This document shows, in pieces, positions 21,309 to 31,439 of a stretch of 64,000 nucleotides of DNA. Both the position numbers and the translations under genes were made by a program. The number at the start of each line of letters is the position of its first letter. Position 1 is the first letter of the stretch. The notes below the pieces were generated by a model. That model saw only the letters and a program-made list of their open reading frames with translations. It was not told the origin of the DNA and made no database searches. Origin of the DNA: Astragalus membranaceus (taxonomy: Eukaryota; Streptophyta; Magnoliopsida; Fabales; Fabaceae); contig CM076849.1 in the NCBI GenBank assembly GCA_039519185.1, positions 32,359,109 through 32,423,108 of the forward strand. Reading direction: 5' to 3'.

Positions 21309-23918
21309 TGCAACATCCCCAAATTTTTAGAAACTTCGTCGACTGATATAAGATTAAGGGTTATAGAGTTAAGTAATTATATAGGCGATATTAGTAAAAG
21401 GTCTAGTAATTATTTAACAATATCGAATATATATGTATATATATTATGTTAGGAAGTGAAATACTAATTGATGACTTGTTAATACTTGTGTGCTTGGTTG
21501 TTAAGTTAAATTAATTACCTTAAGCCATGTGTTAGTTAGGATGAGGAGAATAAGTAGCTGAAGGGTAATAGGGTAAATTCCCCACCATTAAGTGAACAGC
21601 TGAACCAAACCCCAACTCAAACAGCCACACTACATTTCTTTTCACATTTTTCAGAACTGGAAAACAGAGAGAAAGGAAGAGAGGGAGGCGTGAGAGAGAA
21701 AGAGAGCTTTGAGGGGGAGCTACCATGAAAATCTGATGCATGTTTCATCCATTTACTCCATCTCATTCAGTTCAGTCTCCTCTTTGCATTGATACAAGTT
21801 TCATCACCTAGAAGCCATCCATCCTCTTCTTCCCATATTCGAAAGTCAAGCCCTTCAAGGGGTCAACAATGGAGTTTGCCACTTTGGTGATAGTTGCTAA
21901 GGTTAGAGGCTAGAGTGAAACCAACACAGCAGCTGATCCTTCACTCATTCCATTTCCCTCATCCAGAAATTCGAGAACCACCACACACCAGTTTTACCAA
22001 ATCTGTCCAAGCTTCAAAGTCCATAAAAATGGGTCTCCCTAGGTTGCATGTTCATCATTTTGCCATTTGGGGATGTTAAGGAACCTCCACTTCAGTTCCT
22101 TGTGATTTCAGAACCTTCATTCCGATCTAGAGCAGCTGGCGAAGGATTTGTAGCTTCTGGATTCGAGTTGATTAAGGATTGCTGTTCGTGAGAGCTAGAG
22201 GTTTGTCGCGGGGATTGTTCGTGTTTACGGTTCGGTAGATTCGTACCTCGGCTCGACTTCTCGCGATTTCTTCAATTCAGTGAGTTCTATACTCACTAGG
22301 GAATTGTTTTATGAATTATGAATCATGTGCTGAGTCTCGAAATTTTGCGATAATTTGCGTTAAAAACCGTTTTACGAAAATAACGTTTCGATTGATAAGT
22401 TTTCGATTGATTGATTGTTTGACGATAATTGTTTATGTGTGATTGATTTGGATTGAATAATTGGACTGGAATTGCTGGTTAGAATATCTGTTTATAGGTT
22501 GTAAAGGTCATGGAAAGTCTCGGTGCCGTCTAGGAAGCGAAACGGCACAAAACCGAGTCTCGAAAGTCAGTTTTTCTGCAGATCAGGTCCCCATCGCGTC
22601 GCAGCCCGTGGCCATCGCGTCCCGACCCTGTATTATTTTTGCAACGCAAAACTTTCTGTCACTTTTCGCGTCGCGACTGAACCAGTTCGCGTCGCGACGC
22701 TTTGCAGTTTTTCAGCAAAATACCCTAAACTTGTTTTCGCAATAACTTTTGACCCGAGAACCCGATTGAGGCGTTCTCAGGTGTGTTTTAAAGCTATTTC
22801 AAAGACCTATCTATATATATAATTTATACTGTATAATGTCCTGTTTGAAAGTTAAATTGTTGGAAAAACCGAAGCGTAAACCTCGTGTGAGGGATTATAA
22901 TTGAGGTGAGTTTCATGTTGATGTTAATTGTTCATGTCATCGTTAGGTATATTGTTTAAGTGACGGACCAATGCGGGTACGTTGTTTGTTGACGGCCTAA
23001 TGCGGGTAGACGGCCCAATGCGGGTATATTGTTTATGTGACGGCCCAATGCGGGTAGTGTTGATTGTGTTTGAGATACATGAATTTTGTAGATGTCTATA
23101 AGTCAGGATAACAAGCTTCGTAGTCACGAGTGAGATCACTAAGGTTATAATGGTAATAATAATAATGTTATGTTATGTTCATGTTATTGATTGTTGACGG
23201 CCCAATGCGGGTAGACGGCCCAATGCGGGTGGAGATTAGCGTACTAGTGGGAGGGGAAGTCATGAGCCCCAGAACCTAGGCCCCGTTATCGTTTGTCCCT
23301 GGTAGAGAATGGCTAGGGAATGGGTTTGCCGGTGCTTTCAAATAAAGTCGCCGGTGATATGCTAAGAATCATTGTTATGTGTGTGTCTCTCGTATGTTGC
23401 TTAGGAGGACTACGAGTTACACGTTTCAGGTTTCCACGTAGTCAACTATAGGGACTATGAATCATGAATCAAGCATAATGAACCGAGAGAGTTAGTAAGG
23501 GGTCTCGATAGAACTCACGGAGACAAGTTGTCTCACCCTTCATATGTTGTTGTTTTTCAGAGTTGCAGGCTAAGTTGAAGATGATGAGGCACGGTCATGG
23601 AGACGCTTGAGGAGTTGCTGACGCTTTCTTTTATCTTGTTATGTATTTTCCTTTTGTATCTTAGAATATTCGATTGTACGACTTATGTTGTTAAAGTTGT
23701 AAATCGCTTCCGCATACTTTCTATTTTGGTACCGAACACTAGTTTGAGTGGTGTAAGAACGCCTTATGTATTTTATGTTGAGTTATGTAAGTGCGCTTGA
23801 TGGTTTTTAGCATCAAGGTATTAGTATGTGTTCAGTATTTAGAACAGGAAGTACTCTGATGTATGCCAGTAATGCATTTCGGTAACTTCTACAAGCTAGA
23901 AATTATCGGGGTATTACA
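21309..23918 (+). repeat. 5' LTR of the truncated Tekay-like element
   Basis: Begins TGCAACATCCCC (family consensus TGTAACATCCCC) and ends GGGGTATTACA. It shares ordered blocks with the solo LTR at 9730-13735 and is 2.61 kb long. It has repeated GACGGCCCAATGCGGGTA units near 22990-23230. Confidence 0.88.
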
Positions 23919-23920
23919 AT

Positions 23921-23933
23921 TGGTATCAGAGCA
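23921..23933 (+). promoter_or_regulatory. Primer binding site (tRNA-iMet type)
   Basis: TGGTATCAGAGCA begins two bases after the LTR. It is the standard primer site of Tekay/Del and copia elements and fixes the plus orientation. Confidence 0.92.
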
Positions 23934-24000
23934 GTTCGACCTAGTCGGGCTTAGATTTCAAGAGTCTCTTACGTCTTATAAGTGTGATTCCTCTTAGTAT

Positions 24001-25284
24001 CACTACAAGAATTAAGGGTATTACTGGCTAACTCAATCCCCCAGTAATGGTATAAATCGGCCAGAAATTGCACTTTACTGGCGGATTTAGTCCGCCAGTA
24101 ATCAGCCAGAAAAACGATCGCAGGTAACAGTTACTGGCTGAATTTCAGCCAGTAATTACTGGCGAAAATTCGGCCAGTAAATCTGCCAGCAATTACTGGC
24201 TGAAATTCGGCCAGTAATGTATTATATATTTTTTTAAAAAATATTTTTAAAAAGCTTTTTTGTATTTAAAATTTGTTGTTTTAAATATTTAATTCGTTTT
24301 TTTTATTTAATTTTTTAAAAAGCTTGTTGTTTGAAGCAAAGTGAGAACCAAAGTGTTCCTGGCAGAGGCGGCGACGACGGTGCTCCGGCGACCCTCCGGT
24401 GGTAGTGGATTTGGGGTGGTTGTGTGGTTGTAGGGGTTGTATTGAGCCGCAGCCTTCAAGACCAGAGAGAGAAAGAGAGAGAAAACGAAAGAGAGAGAGA
24501 GAGAGAGAGAGTTGCAGCGATGGTGGTTCATGGTGGTTTAGCGGTGGTGAGAGAGAGAGGAATTGTGGCCCGCGGTGATGAGAGAGAAAGGAGGGTGTGC
24601 GAAGGTGGTGGCTCTGCTGTTGTTGTTGTGGAGGTTTTGGTGGTGATGAGAAATGAAGGTTGGTGGTGATGAGAAATGAAGAAATGAGGGACTGAGATGA
24701 GAGTGAAGAAATGAGGGTGGGAGATGAGAGGAAGGAAGTTGAAAGAGAGGGAGATGAAAAAATGAAATGAGATGAGAGTGATTAAAGGTGGAGAGAGAGA
24801 TGAAAAGCTGGCACGGATGAAAAGGTGGAGACAGTGATTACTGGCGGACATATGTCCTTTACTGGCGGAACTGTTTGCGTTTACTGGCGGAACTGTTGCA
24901 GGCTGACAGCCCATCGAGTTGACCATTGCTGCAGTCCTTACTGGCGGAAATATGTATTTACTGGCGGAACTGGACTGATGCGACAAGGGACTGCAATTCA
25001 GGATATTTTGTGGCTGAAATTTCCGCCAGTAAATGTAATTACTGGCGGATATATTTATTTATAAAATTATTTTAGTTTTCCAATTAATTTCCGCCAGAAA
25101 TCCCCTACTCAATCCGCCAGTAAATATACTGGCTGTTTAAATTCGACAGAAATGTTATGGAATCCGCCAGAAACTTACTGGCAGACTAAATCCGCCAGAA
25201 ATTGCCAAATTCCACCAGAAACTTTACTGGCTGACTGATTCTGCCAGAAATGCCTAGCCAGTAATGCAAGTAATTCTTGTAGTG
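24001..25284. mobile_element. Non-autonomous CACTA element 3 (second family)
   Basis: It starts CACTACAAGAATTA and ends with the inverse TAATTCTTGTAGTG, flanked by TAT (23998-24000, 25285-25287). Sub-terminal repeats are TTACTGGCGGA or GCCAGTAA types, different from those of elements 1 and 2, so it belongs to another CACTA family. The core is GA/GGT low-complexity DNA with no transposase. It sits between the PBS and gag of the Tekay-like element. Confidence 0.95.
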
Positions 25285-25342
25285 TATGCTATTAGACGTT
25301 TAGCCTGATCAACTAAACACTTTGTGCATATTTTGCAGAATC

Positions 25343-26405
25343 ATGGCTGGTAGAGGTAGGAGAAGCGTCCCCGTCGATCCCCATTCCGAGTGGATGCAGA
25401 ATGTAATTGAGAATCAACAGAAGATGATGAATGACATGATGCAAATGCAGCAGCAGCAGATGGCTCAAATAGCCCGGATGCATTAAGTGCCCCAACCGCA
25501 ACTGAATGAACAAGTCCATGTGCCGCCACTTGAGGATCCAAATAAGATGTACTTCCAATTTGTAAAGATGAAACCTCCAACCTTCAAAGGGGGATCGGAT
25601 GCAATGAAAGCTCACTTTTGGATAGATGCCATGGAACGGATTTTTGTAACCTTGCAATGCAATGAGGAGGAGAAGGTAATCTGTGCTGCAAATGTTTTGG
25701 ATGAAGACGCTCACACTTGGTGGACTAATGCACGTCGGATGCTTCAAACCCAAGGGACGGTGCTCAATTGAGTCAACTTTAAGGAGCTGTTCCTAGGTCA
25801 TTATTTTCCCGATGCTCAGAGACTCACCAAGCAAATGGAGTTCGTTAGTTTGAAGCAGGGAGACATGTCTGTGGGAGAGTATGCTGCAAGGCTATCTCAA
25901 TTTTATGAGTTGGGAACTCATGCTCCGAATGATAGGTGGAAAATGATCATGTTCAAGCAGGGACTTCGTGGTGATGTGAAGCAGGGCATTAGTTCCTATG
26001 CTATGACCAGTTATCCGGCATCGGTGCAACAATCTCATTCTGCTGAGGGGGACCTCAGGAGGATGTATGAAGAAAGGAAAGTGTATCATAAGGAGAAGAA
26101 GAAAGCGGTTGAATGGTCAACTCGAGACGAGGAACTAAGAGGTAACTCCGGTAAGGGTAAGCAAGTGCAGACGTCCGAGTTCTCGAAACCTGAAAATTGT
26201 TCAAAGTGTGGAAAACCCCATAGAGGAGAATGTCGCTTGGGTTCAGATCATTGTTACTACTGCAAGAAGGAAGGGCACTACTCTAAGGATTGTCCGTCGA
26301 GGAAGAGGAATAGGGAGGAGCCTGCTGCTCCGGCGCAAGGGAGAGTTTATGTGTTGGACGCTCAAAAGGGGAAAGGCAAGGTTGATGACGGTTCGGCAAA
26401 AGGTA
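25343..26405 (+). pseudogene. gag of the truncated Tekay-like element
   Basis: The frame starts MAGRGRRSVPVD and stays open in one register except for two stops (near 25483 and 25769). A retrotransposon Gag domain is visible (KMKPPTFKGGSD, then DAHTWWTNARRM and SLKQGDMSVGEYAARLSQF). It is followed by a CCHC zinc knuckle CYYCKKEGHYSKDC, preceded by a partial CSKCGKPHRGEC. The Gag is otherwise almost full length (about 350 aa). The protease that should follow is lost at the deletion junction. Two stops make it non-functional. Confidence 0.85.
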
Positions 26406-26430
26406 TATTTCGTTTAATTTTGAGGACCAA

Positions 26431-26530
26431 ATTTCTAAATGTTAGGGAACCAGAGGTTGAGCTGCCGAGTGTTGACGTCGGACATCAAGATGTGGTGATG
26501 GACTCGCTCGACTCCGAGGCTACCCTTTAA
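26431..26530 (+). pseudogene. 3' end of the extra antisense ORF of the Tat-like element
   Basis: An acidic C-terminal piece (ELPSVDVGHQDVVMDSLDSE) ends at a stop at 26528-26530, followed by a normal-looking downstream region. It lies exactly where the ORF cut at 21308 should continue. Confidence 0.45.
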
Positions 26531-26814
26531 CTCCTTTTGCTTTGTGTGGTTGGCCTGCGTGCCTTTTTGGACCTTTTTCTGGCATGCGTGCCATTTTTTT
26601 GATTTTGGCCCTTGCGGCTTCTTTATGAACTGCCGAAAGGCTCTTCGTGTGTAATATAATGGTTTGGTTTGTTTGCTTCCTATCGCCTTTGCTATTTTTT
26701 GATTTGTCTCTAGGCCTGCTTTAGACCGATTTCATCTTGTTAAGGTTAGGGCCACGCGGACCGAAAACCTGGCGTATTTCTCGCCGCTTTTAACTGTTAA
26801 TTCATAGAATGGCC

Positions 26815-27190
26815 GGTGCCCAAGGGTGTATGTCGGCTTTCGCCAGTCTCCACCTGTCGGGACTTAGGTCTTTAATGGGAGCGTACTCGCTTCGCGTTTT
26901 TGCCCAAGGGTGTATCTCGGCTTCCGCCAGTCTCCACCTGTCGGGCTTTTACAATTGCCTCAATAGATCAACGTGACCGCCCGGTTACGTTGCGGCGTTT
27001 GGTTGTGCCGGTTCTCTAGAGAGATTCCTTATGGTGCGGCGAGCTTGCCAGGCCCATTTTTTTCCCATAAGGTTCGCCCAAGGGTGGGGCAAGGACTCGT
27101 CAGCCCCGCCTATTGCCCGTCGGGACTTGAATTTTTTGCCCAAGGGTAACGCCGAGGCGTTGCACGGTTCTTACCTGTCGGGACTTGCGG
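26815..27190. repeat. Diverged tandem repeats in the 3' region of the Tat-like element
   Basis: Four spaced copies of a module beginning GCCCAAGGGT and ending CCTGTCGGGACTT or similar. It occupies the non-coding part downstream of gag-pro, the position of the hypervariable 3' repeats of Tat elements. Confidence 0.7.
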
Positions 27191-27499
27191 CTGGAGTTAT
27201 TATAGTCCATTCTAGATCTTGAAAGACAAGGATAAAACAATCCGGTTCTTTTATTGATTTTTGGTACAATTGGTGGGCCTATGTGGCCGTTTTACAAGAG
27301 TACATTTTGTTTCTTTCTTCTTCTTCTTTTTGGAGGACCGGATTAGTGCCTTTTCGGCTCGGTCCTCCCTTTCAGCCTGGCTTCTTGGGGTTTTCATGCT
27401 CTGTGGCCGGCTTCTTCTTCTTGTCTTCTTTCCTTGCGGTGGTTGTTTTACCAAGTCTGTCGCCATTCTTTCCTCCCTGGAGCAGTTTGACCTTGACGC

Positions 27500-28048
27500 T
27501 TTTGGCATAACATTTCCTTGCCATTGCTTGATCTCCCTTTACCGTTCCCACCCTACGGCCCGGTAGGGGTACTTCACGCATAGGTGAGGGTAGGAGACTG
27601 CTGTAGGAGAGCGTTAAGGGTCGACCTTCCCATGATCATGTTGTAGGAAGACTGAGCTTGGACAACCATATATTGTAGCACTACAGTTTTTGCATCCTCC
27701 TTCTCACCAAACATAGTGCGGAGATCCAGATATCCCCGGACTGCTACCTGCTCTCCTGAGAATCCCACTAGGGTGCTGGTATACTCTCGCGGTATGCTGG
27801 ACGGGAGTTTGAGTTCGTCAACTCACTTCCCATAAATTATGTTGGCCGAGCTTCCTCCGTCTATCAGGACTCTCGCCACCTTGTAACCGCTGGTGGTGAC
27901 TAAGATTACAATGGGGTCTTCCGTGTGGGGCCGGACACCGTTGAAGTCCTGGATCTCGAAGGAGATGCCTGGGTACTCCTGCACAACACATTCTTCACCA
28001 TTACTGACTGACATTATTGACTTCACGTACCTTTTCCTAGCTGAAGTG
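27500..28048 (-). pseudogene. Aspartic protease part of the Tat-like element
   Basis: Minus-strand coding for the retropepsin region: VLIDGGSSANIIYGK carries the DGGSS variant of the active-site D-T/S-G motif used by Tat elements. Downstream is YNMIMGRSTLNAL, the second conserved flap/dimer block. A stop or frameshift separates the two halves near 27790-27830. After the block VKGDQAMARKCYAKS the similarity ends and no reverse transcriptase follows. The frame joins gag across the MITE at 28057-28274. Confidence 0.7.
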
Positions 28049-28056
28049 GTGGCTCC

Positions 28057-28274
28057 CAGTGGCGGACCTGCCTTACATTCAGGGGGTTCAGTTGAACCCC
28101 CTGGAAAAAAAACTGCACGTACCACCCTATATAAATAGTCTAAATCTCCTGAAATTTTAATTTTGACCCCCTTGAAAATTTTAAATTGTACTAGTAGACC
28201 AAGTTTTGCACCCATTTGACATTGTCCTTAAAAAATTTGACACCCCTGACCCCGGGGTCCTAAGTCTGCCACTG
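28057..28274. mobile_element. Small hAT-type MITE
   Basis: Inverted ends CAGTGGCGGAC and (reverse complement) CAGTGGCAGAC bound 218 bp of non-coding DNA. A perfect 8-bp duplication, GTGGCTCC, lies at 28049-28056 and 28275-28282. Removing it and one TSD copy restores the gag-pro frame of the host element, which confirms the boundaries. Confidence 0.93.
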
Positions 28275-28282
28275 GTGGCTCC

Positions 28283-29583
28283 CCCACCCGAGAACCCTCC
28301 AGCGATGGAATTGACTCCCCCTTTGTCTGCTGTTTCGTGCTCGGTCTCTTCCCCAGCGCTTCCTTGAACCTTCTCGCCGCCTGTTTTTTGCCTGCGGCTG
28401 GTGCTACCTTTTCGGCGTTTTTCGTCTCCAGCTTCTCCTTCTTCCACATATTTCTTCAAGGCTCGCCTCTGGATCAGCTGCTCAATCTGCTGCTTCAGGG
28501 TCCAACAATCGTCGGTTGTATGATCGTCTGTTCGGTGGTACCTGCAGTAAGAGTCTGGGTTTCTGCCCATTGTTCCAACGAATGGGGCTGGTCTTTGCAT
28601 GGTGCCATCCTGCAAAGATTTGTCCAGGATGTCCGAGGGCCTTGCGTTCAATGGGGTATACCCTTCATCTGCTCCCGGCCTAGCCGGCCGGTTTCTACTC
28701 CAATTTCCTTTGTCCCTTCTGTCTCTTGCTTGAGGCCGAGCGCGTTGTGGCTCTGCCTGCTTGACCGTGGATGCTCGCTTTCCTGCCTCATTCTCTCTCT
28801 TCCCGACGTTGGACTCCTCAGCCTCTATGTGCTTCTCTGCTCTTACGCGGACCTCATCCATCGTTCTAGGCTTCCAGACGATTAGTGCCTCACTAAAAGT
28901 CCCGCTCCGCAAGCCTTTTATGAAGGCTATTACGAAGAACTTCTCACCTGGCTCCTCGACGAGAACAATGGTTTTAATGAACCGGTCCAAGTAGCTTTTG
29001 AGCGGTTCGGTTTGTCCTTGGCGTACGTCGAACAGGTTGCCTAGGCCCACTTCTTTCTTCTTATTGGCCGAGAACTTCTGGACAAGCCTGCTTGCAAGGT
29101 CTTTGAATCCGGTAACGGATCTTGCTGGGAGCCCCTTGAACCATTTCAAAGCCACTTCTGCTAGGGTACCTGCACACATCTTGCAGCTGATGGCGTCATT
29201 GCCGCCGCTGATGAACATCTATGTTTGAAAGGCATCCACCCAGAGCCGTTATAGCTTCCGATTGTCGGTTCTCTGAATCTGGGTGGGATCTCTACTGCCT
29301 GGATTTCCGCCGTAAATGACTGAAACGCACGCAGCGGAGTTCTGGTGGCCTCCAGCACCTGAGTGAATCTCCTCATATCTGTTAGTTGCTGGTGCAACTG
29401 CGCTTCCCTTGCCTCCAAGGCCTGAGAGCGGAGTTACTGCTCTTCATTCCGGCGCTGTTGATCAGCATTTTGCGTCTGGAGGTACTGTACTACTACCATT
29501 AGTTCCTCCAGCCTGGGATCTGCATGAGGCTGATGGCCACTGGAGTTGCCAGGATCGCTAGTTCCATTCCTGGTGGTCAACAT
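28283..29583 (-). pseudogene. gag of the Tat-like element
   Basis: The likely start is the ATG at 29583 (MLTTRNGTSDP), 54 bp inside the PBS. One in-frame stop lies near 29435 and a frameshift or stop near 29230. From 29218 down the frame is open and shows the Gag core (LAEVALKWFKGLPARSVTGF, then GQTEPLKSYLDRF). It also has the Tat-type knuckle YCRYHRTDDHTTDDC and an IEQLIQRRALKKYV tail. The full Gag would be about 430 aa. It is followed directly by protease, interrupted by the MITE. Confidence 0.8.
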
Positions 29584-29636
29584 TGTTTGTTAGAGATGAT
29601 TTTTGAAAGGTGGGGTGTGGGAGAAGTTTTATCAGG

Positions 29637-29654
29637 CCCCGCGGTGGGCGCCAA
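29637..29654 (-). promoter_or_regulatory. Primer binding site of the Tat-like element
   Basis: Read on the minus strand, TTGGCGCCCACCGCGGGG directly follows the 5' LTR. It resembles the PBS of the two gag-only elements (TTGGCGACCACAGTGGGAGG). I cannot name the tRNA with confidence. Confidence 0.75.
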
Positions 29655-30022
29655 TGTTACGGTCGGTTTCTCGGGGTTGAGAAAGAACCGAACACTAGAT
29701 ATACTATTCTCTGCGAAATGTAAAGAGCAAGTACTGTATTGAGAGAAAATGAGTTGAGATCCGTTTATTGGCCTCTGAGGACGGTATTTATAATACAAGG
29801 GGTATTAATTCTAATTATTACAATTAATGGCCGGGTTGACCGTTACAGACAGGAGGAGGGAAGTCAGAGATATTTCCCTCTGATTATGCTTCATTCCATT
29901 CTGAGAGAGGTGAAGGCTAGATATTTCTGGCCGATCGGTCGGTCTTCAGGGAAGGTCCTTCGAGAGCCGAACGGATGTAAGAGCCGAGCGGATGTAAGAA
30001 CCGGCCGGTCCGGATGCAAACA
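29655..30022 (-). repeat. 5' LTR of the Tat-like element
   Basis: Runs from TGTTACGGTCGG to GGATGCAAACA on the plus strand. A minus-strand TATA box (TATTTATA on the plus strand, 29785-29792) is conserved in both LTRs and would start the gag-pro transcript. Confidence 0.9.
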
Positions 30023-30027
30023 GTATC

Positions 30028-31434
30028 TACGCTTATTAAATACTTTTGTCAATGCTATTTTTCATATTTTCAATAATCCGTCATTTCTTGTTTCAACTAC
30101 CTCTATTCAAAAAATTAATACTTTAACTTGAATTCCTTCAACATTTCATTATTCTCTCTTCCCTCTCTCACACCGTTCATTTCTTTGTAAATTCTTCCTC
30201 GGTGTGGCACCACGCTATACTCTCCTTTTAAACCTTCATAAAAGATAGTCTAATTAGTGATGCTAGAGGGCTCATTTGTTTTGTTTTTTATTAAAGAGGG
30301 CCAATATATAGTGTTCTCCACTTTCCCCCTCTAGAGGGCTCATATGAACAAAATCGAGTTGTAGATTCTTTCGAAGGGACAGAGTGTACTTAGGTATAGA
30401 CGAATTGAACTATGAGATATCATCATCACCGGTAGCAGCAAGCCTCGTAGGAGAGGTTAGTCTTCTCGGGTCATCAATATGAGGAGCATTACTAGGATCA
30501 CGAGCATCACCGGGATCCCCAACCCTTCAAAAAGTGGCACAATACTACCACACGTTCATACAAGGCCTTATTCTAGTGGGACCGCCACGTCATGAGAGCT
30601 TCGTAATAGATTTTCCTCTGAAGACATTGTCTGTTTCAACAACTATCAATCATTAGAAGCATCACAATTGTTACTATCATACAATAATACACAACAAAAC
30701 ATGACTTATTAAACATAATGAAATAATTGTAGCACATAATTAATAATTAACATCAGACTACACATCACAAACAAAATGATTCACAAATCCAAAAATGTAT
30801 AACACCAAATAAGAACCAAAGTATGGATTAATTTAGAAAAACCCTGACTATCTAAAACCTAAAAAACTTATCAGCGCTAAGCTAACAAAACATAGACTAA
30901 TTAAACTAAATTATAACAATATTCAAAATCTAACAGCGTTAAACTAAAATAACTAACAAAACATAAACTAAAGTAAATTATAAGAAAATCTAATAGCGTT
31001 AAATTAACAAAATATAACCTAAAACCTTGATGATATAAAATAAATTATAAAAAATATATTTGATTACCCACGGAAACCGGAAGGAACGACGACGAGGAGT
31101 GGGAGGATGACGTGGAGGAAGCACGACACAAAGGAGAAGGTGCAGCGGGCCACAAGGTGGGGGGAAGCAACGCAACACAATGGAGTATGTGCAGCGGACC
31201 ACGACACGCAAGAGCACTACCGTGCGCAGTGGAGAACGACAGAGAGAATGGGGGAGACATCGAGAATGAGGGAGGCTAATGAGGGAGGATAATGAGGGAT
31301 ACATGCAGTAGGAGTGAGAGATGCGAGTCTAAAAGAGTTAGAGAGAATAATGGAATAAATAGGGTCAGAGAAAATAACATATCACATCGGTTATTGTGTC
31401 TAACAGGTGTTATATGTAAGAAATTATGACCTTT
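30028..31434. other. Intergenic DNA, no gene seen
   Basis: AT-rich, with a GC-richer island at 31070-31290 whose frames on both strands look like chance. A 14-base repeat (AGAGGGCTCATTTG / AGAGGGCTCATATG, near 30265 and 30334) hints at an old MITE that I could not define. Confidence 0.55.
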
Positions 31435-31439
31435 TTTTA

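Larger units (their letters stand above)
21309..26430 (+). mobile_element. Truncated Tekay/Del-like Ty3 chromovirus (5' LTR, PBS, gag)
   Basis: A complete 5' LTR, a tRNA-iMet-type PBS and a gag with zinc knuckle are present; protease, RT, integrase and 3' LTR are missing. Just after gag, the sequence TTGAGGACCAAATTTCTAAAT resembles the end-of-pol/PPT region of this lineage, suggesting one internal deletion followed by loss of the 3' LTR. No matching TSD for AAGCT (21304-21308) was found. It interrupts the extra ORF of the Tat-like element. The right limit is accurate to about 30 bp only. Confidence 0.75.
18664..30022 (-). mobile_element. Tat-like Ty3 LTR retrotransposon, gag-pro only, with nested insertions
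   Basis: Two similar LTRs (351 and 368 bp) are flanked by the duplication GTATC (18659-18663, 30023-30027). The PBS, read on the minus strand just inside the right LTR, is TTGGCGCCCACCGCGGGG. On the minus strand it carries gag and protease but no reverse transcriptase, RNase H or integrase, so it is non-autonomous. On the plus strand between protease and 3' LTR is an extra ORF, a known habit of the Tat lineage. A truncated Tekay-like element (21309 to about 26430) and a hAT MITE are nested inside. Confidence 0.9.

Noticed and set aside
22980..23230. CRISPR-like array of GACGGCCCAATGCGGGTA repeats
   Set aside because: Spacing is irregular, the context is a plant LTR and there are no cas genes; it is a tandem motif of Tekay-like LTRs.
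24424..24986. Frames of 81 and 152 residues on both strands
   Set aside because: They come from GA/GGT low-complexity core of CACTA element 3.
31045..31304. Frames on both strands in a GC-richer patch
   Set aside because: No recognisable domain, both strands equally open, and no splice or promoter context.
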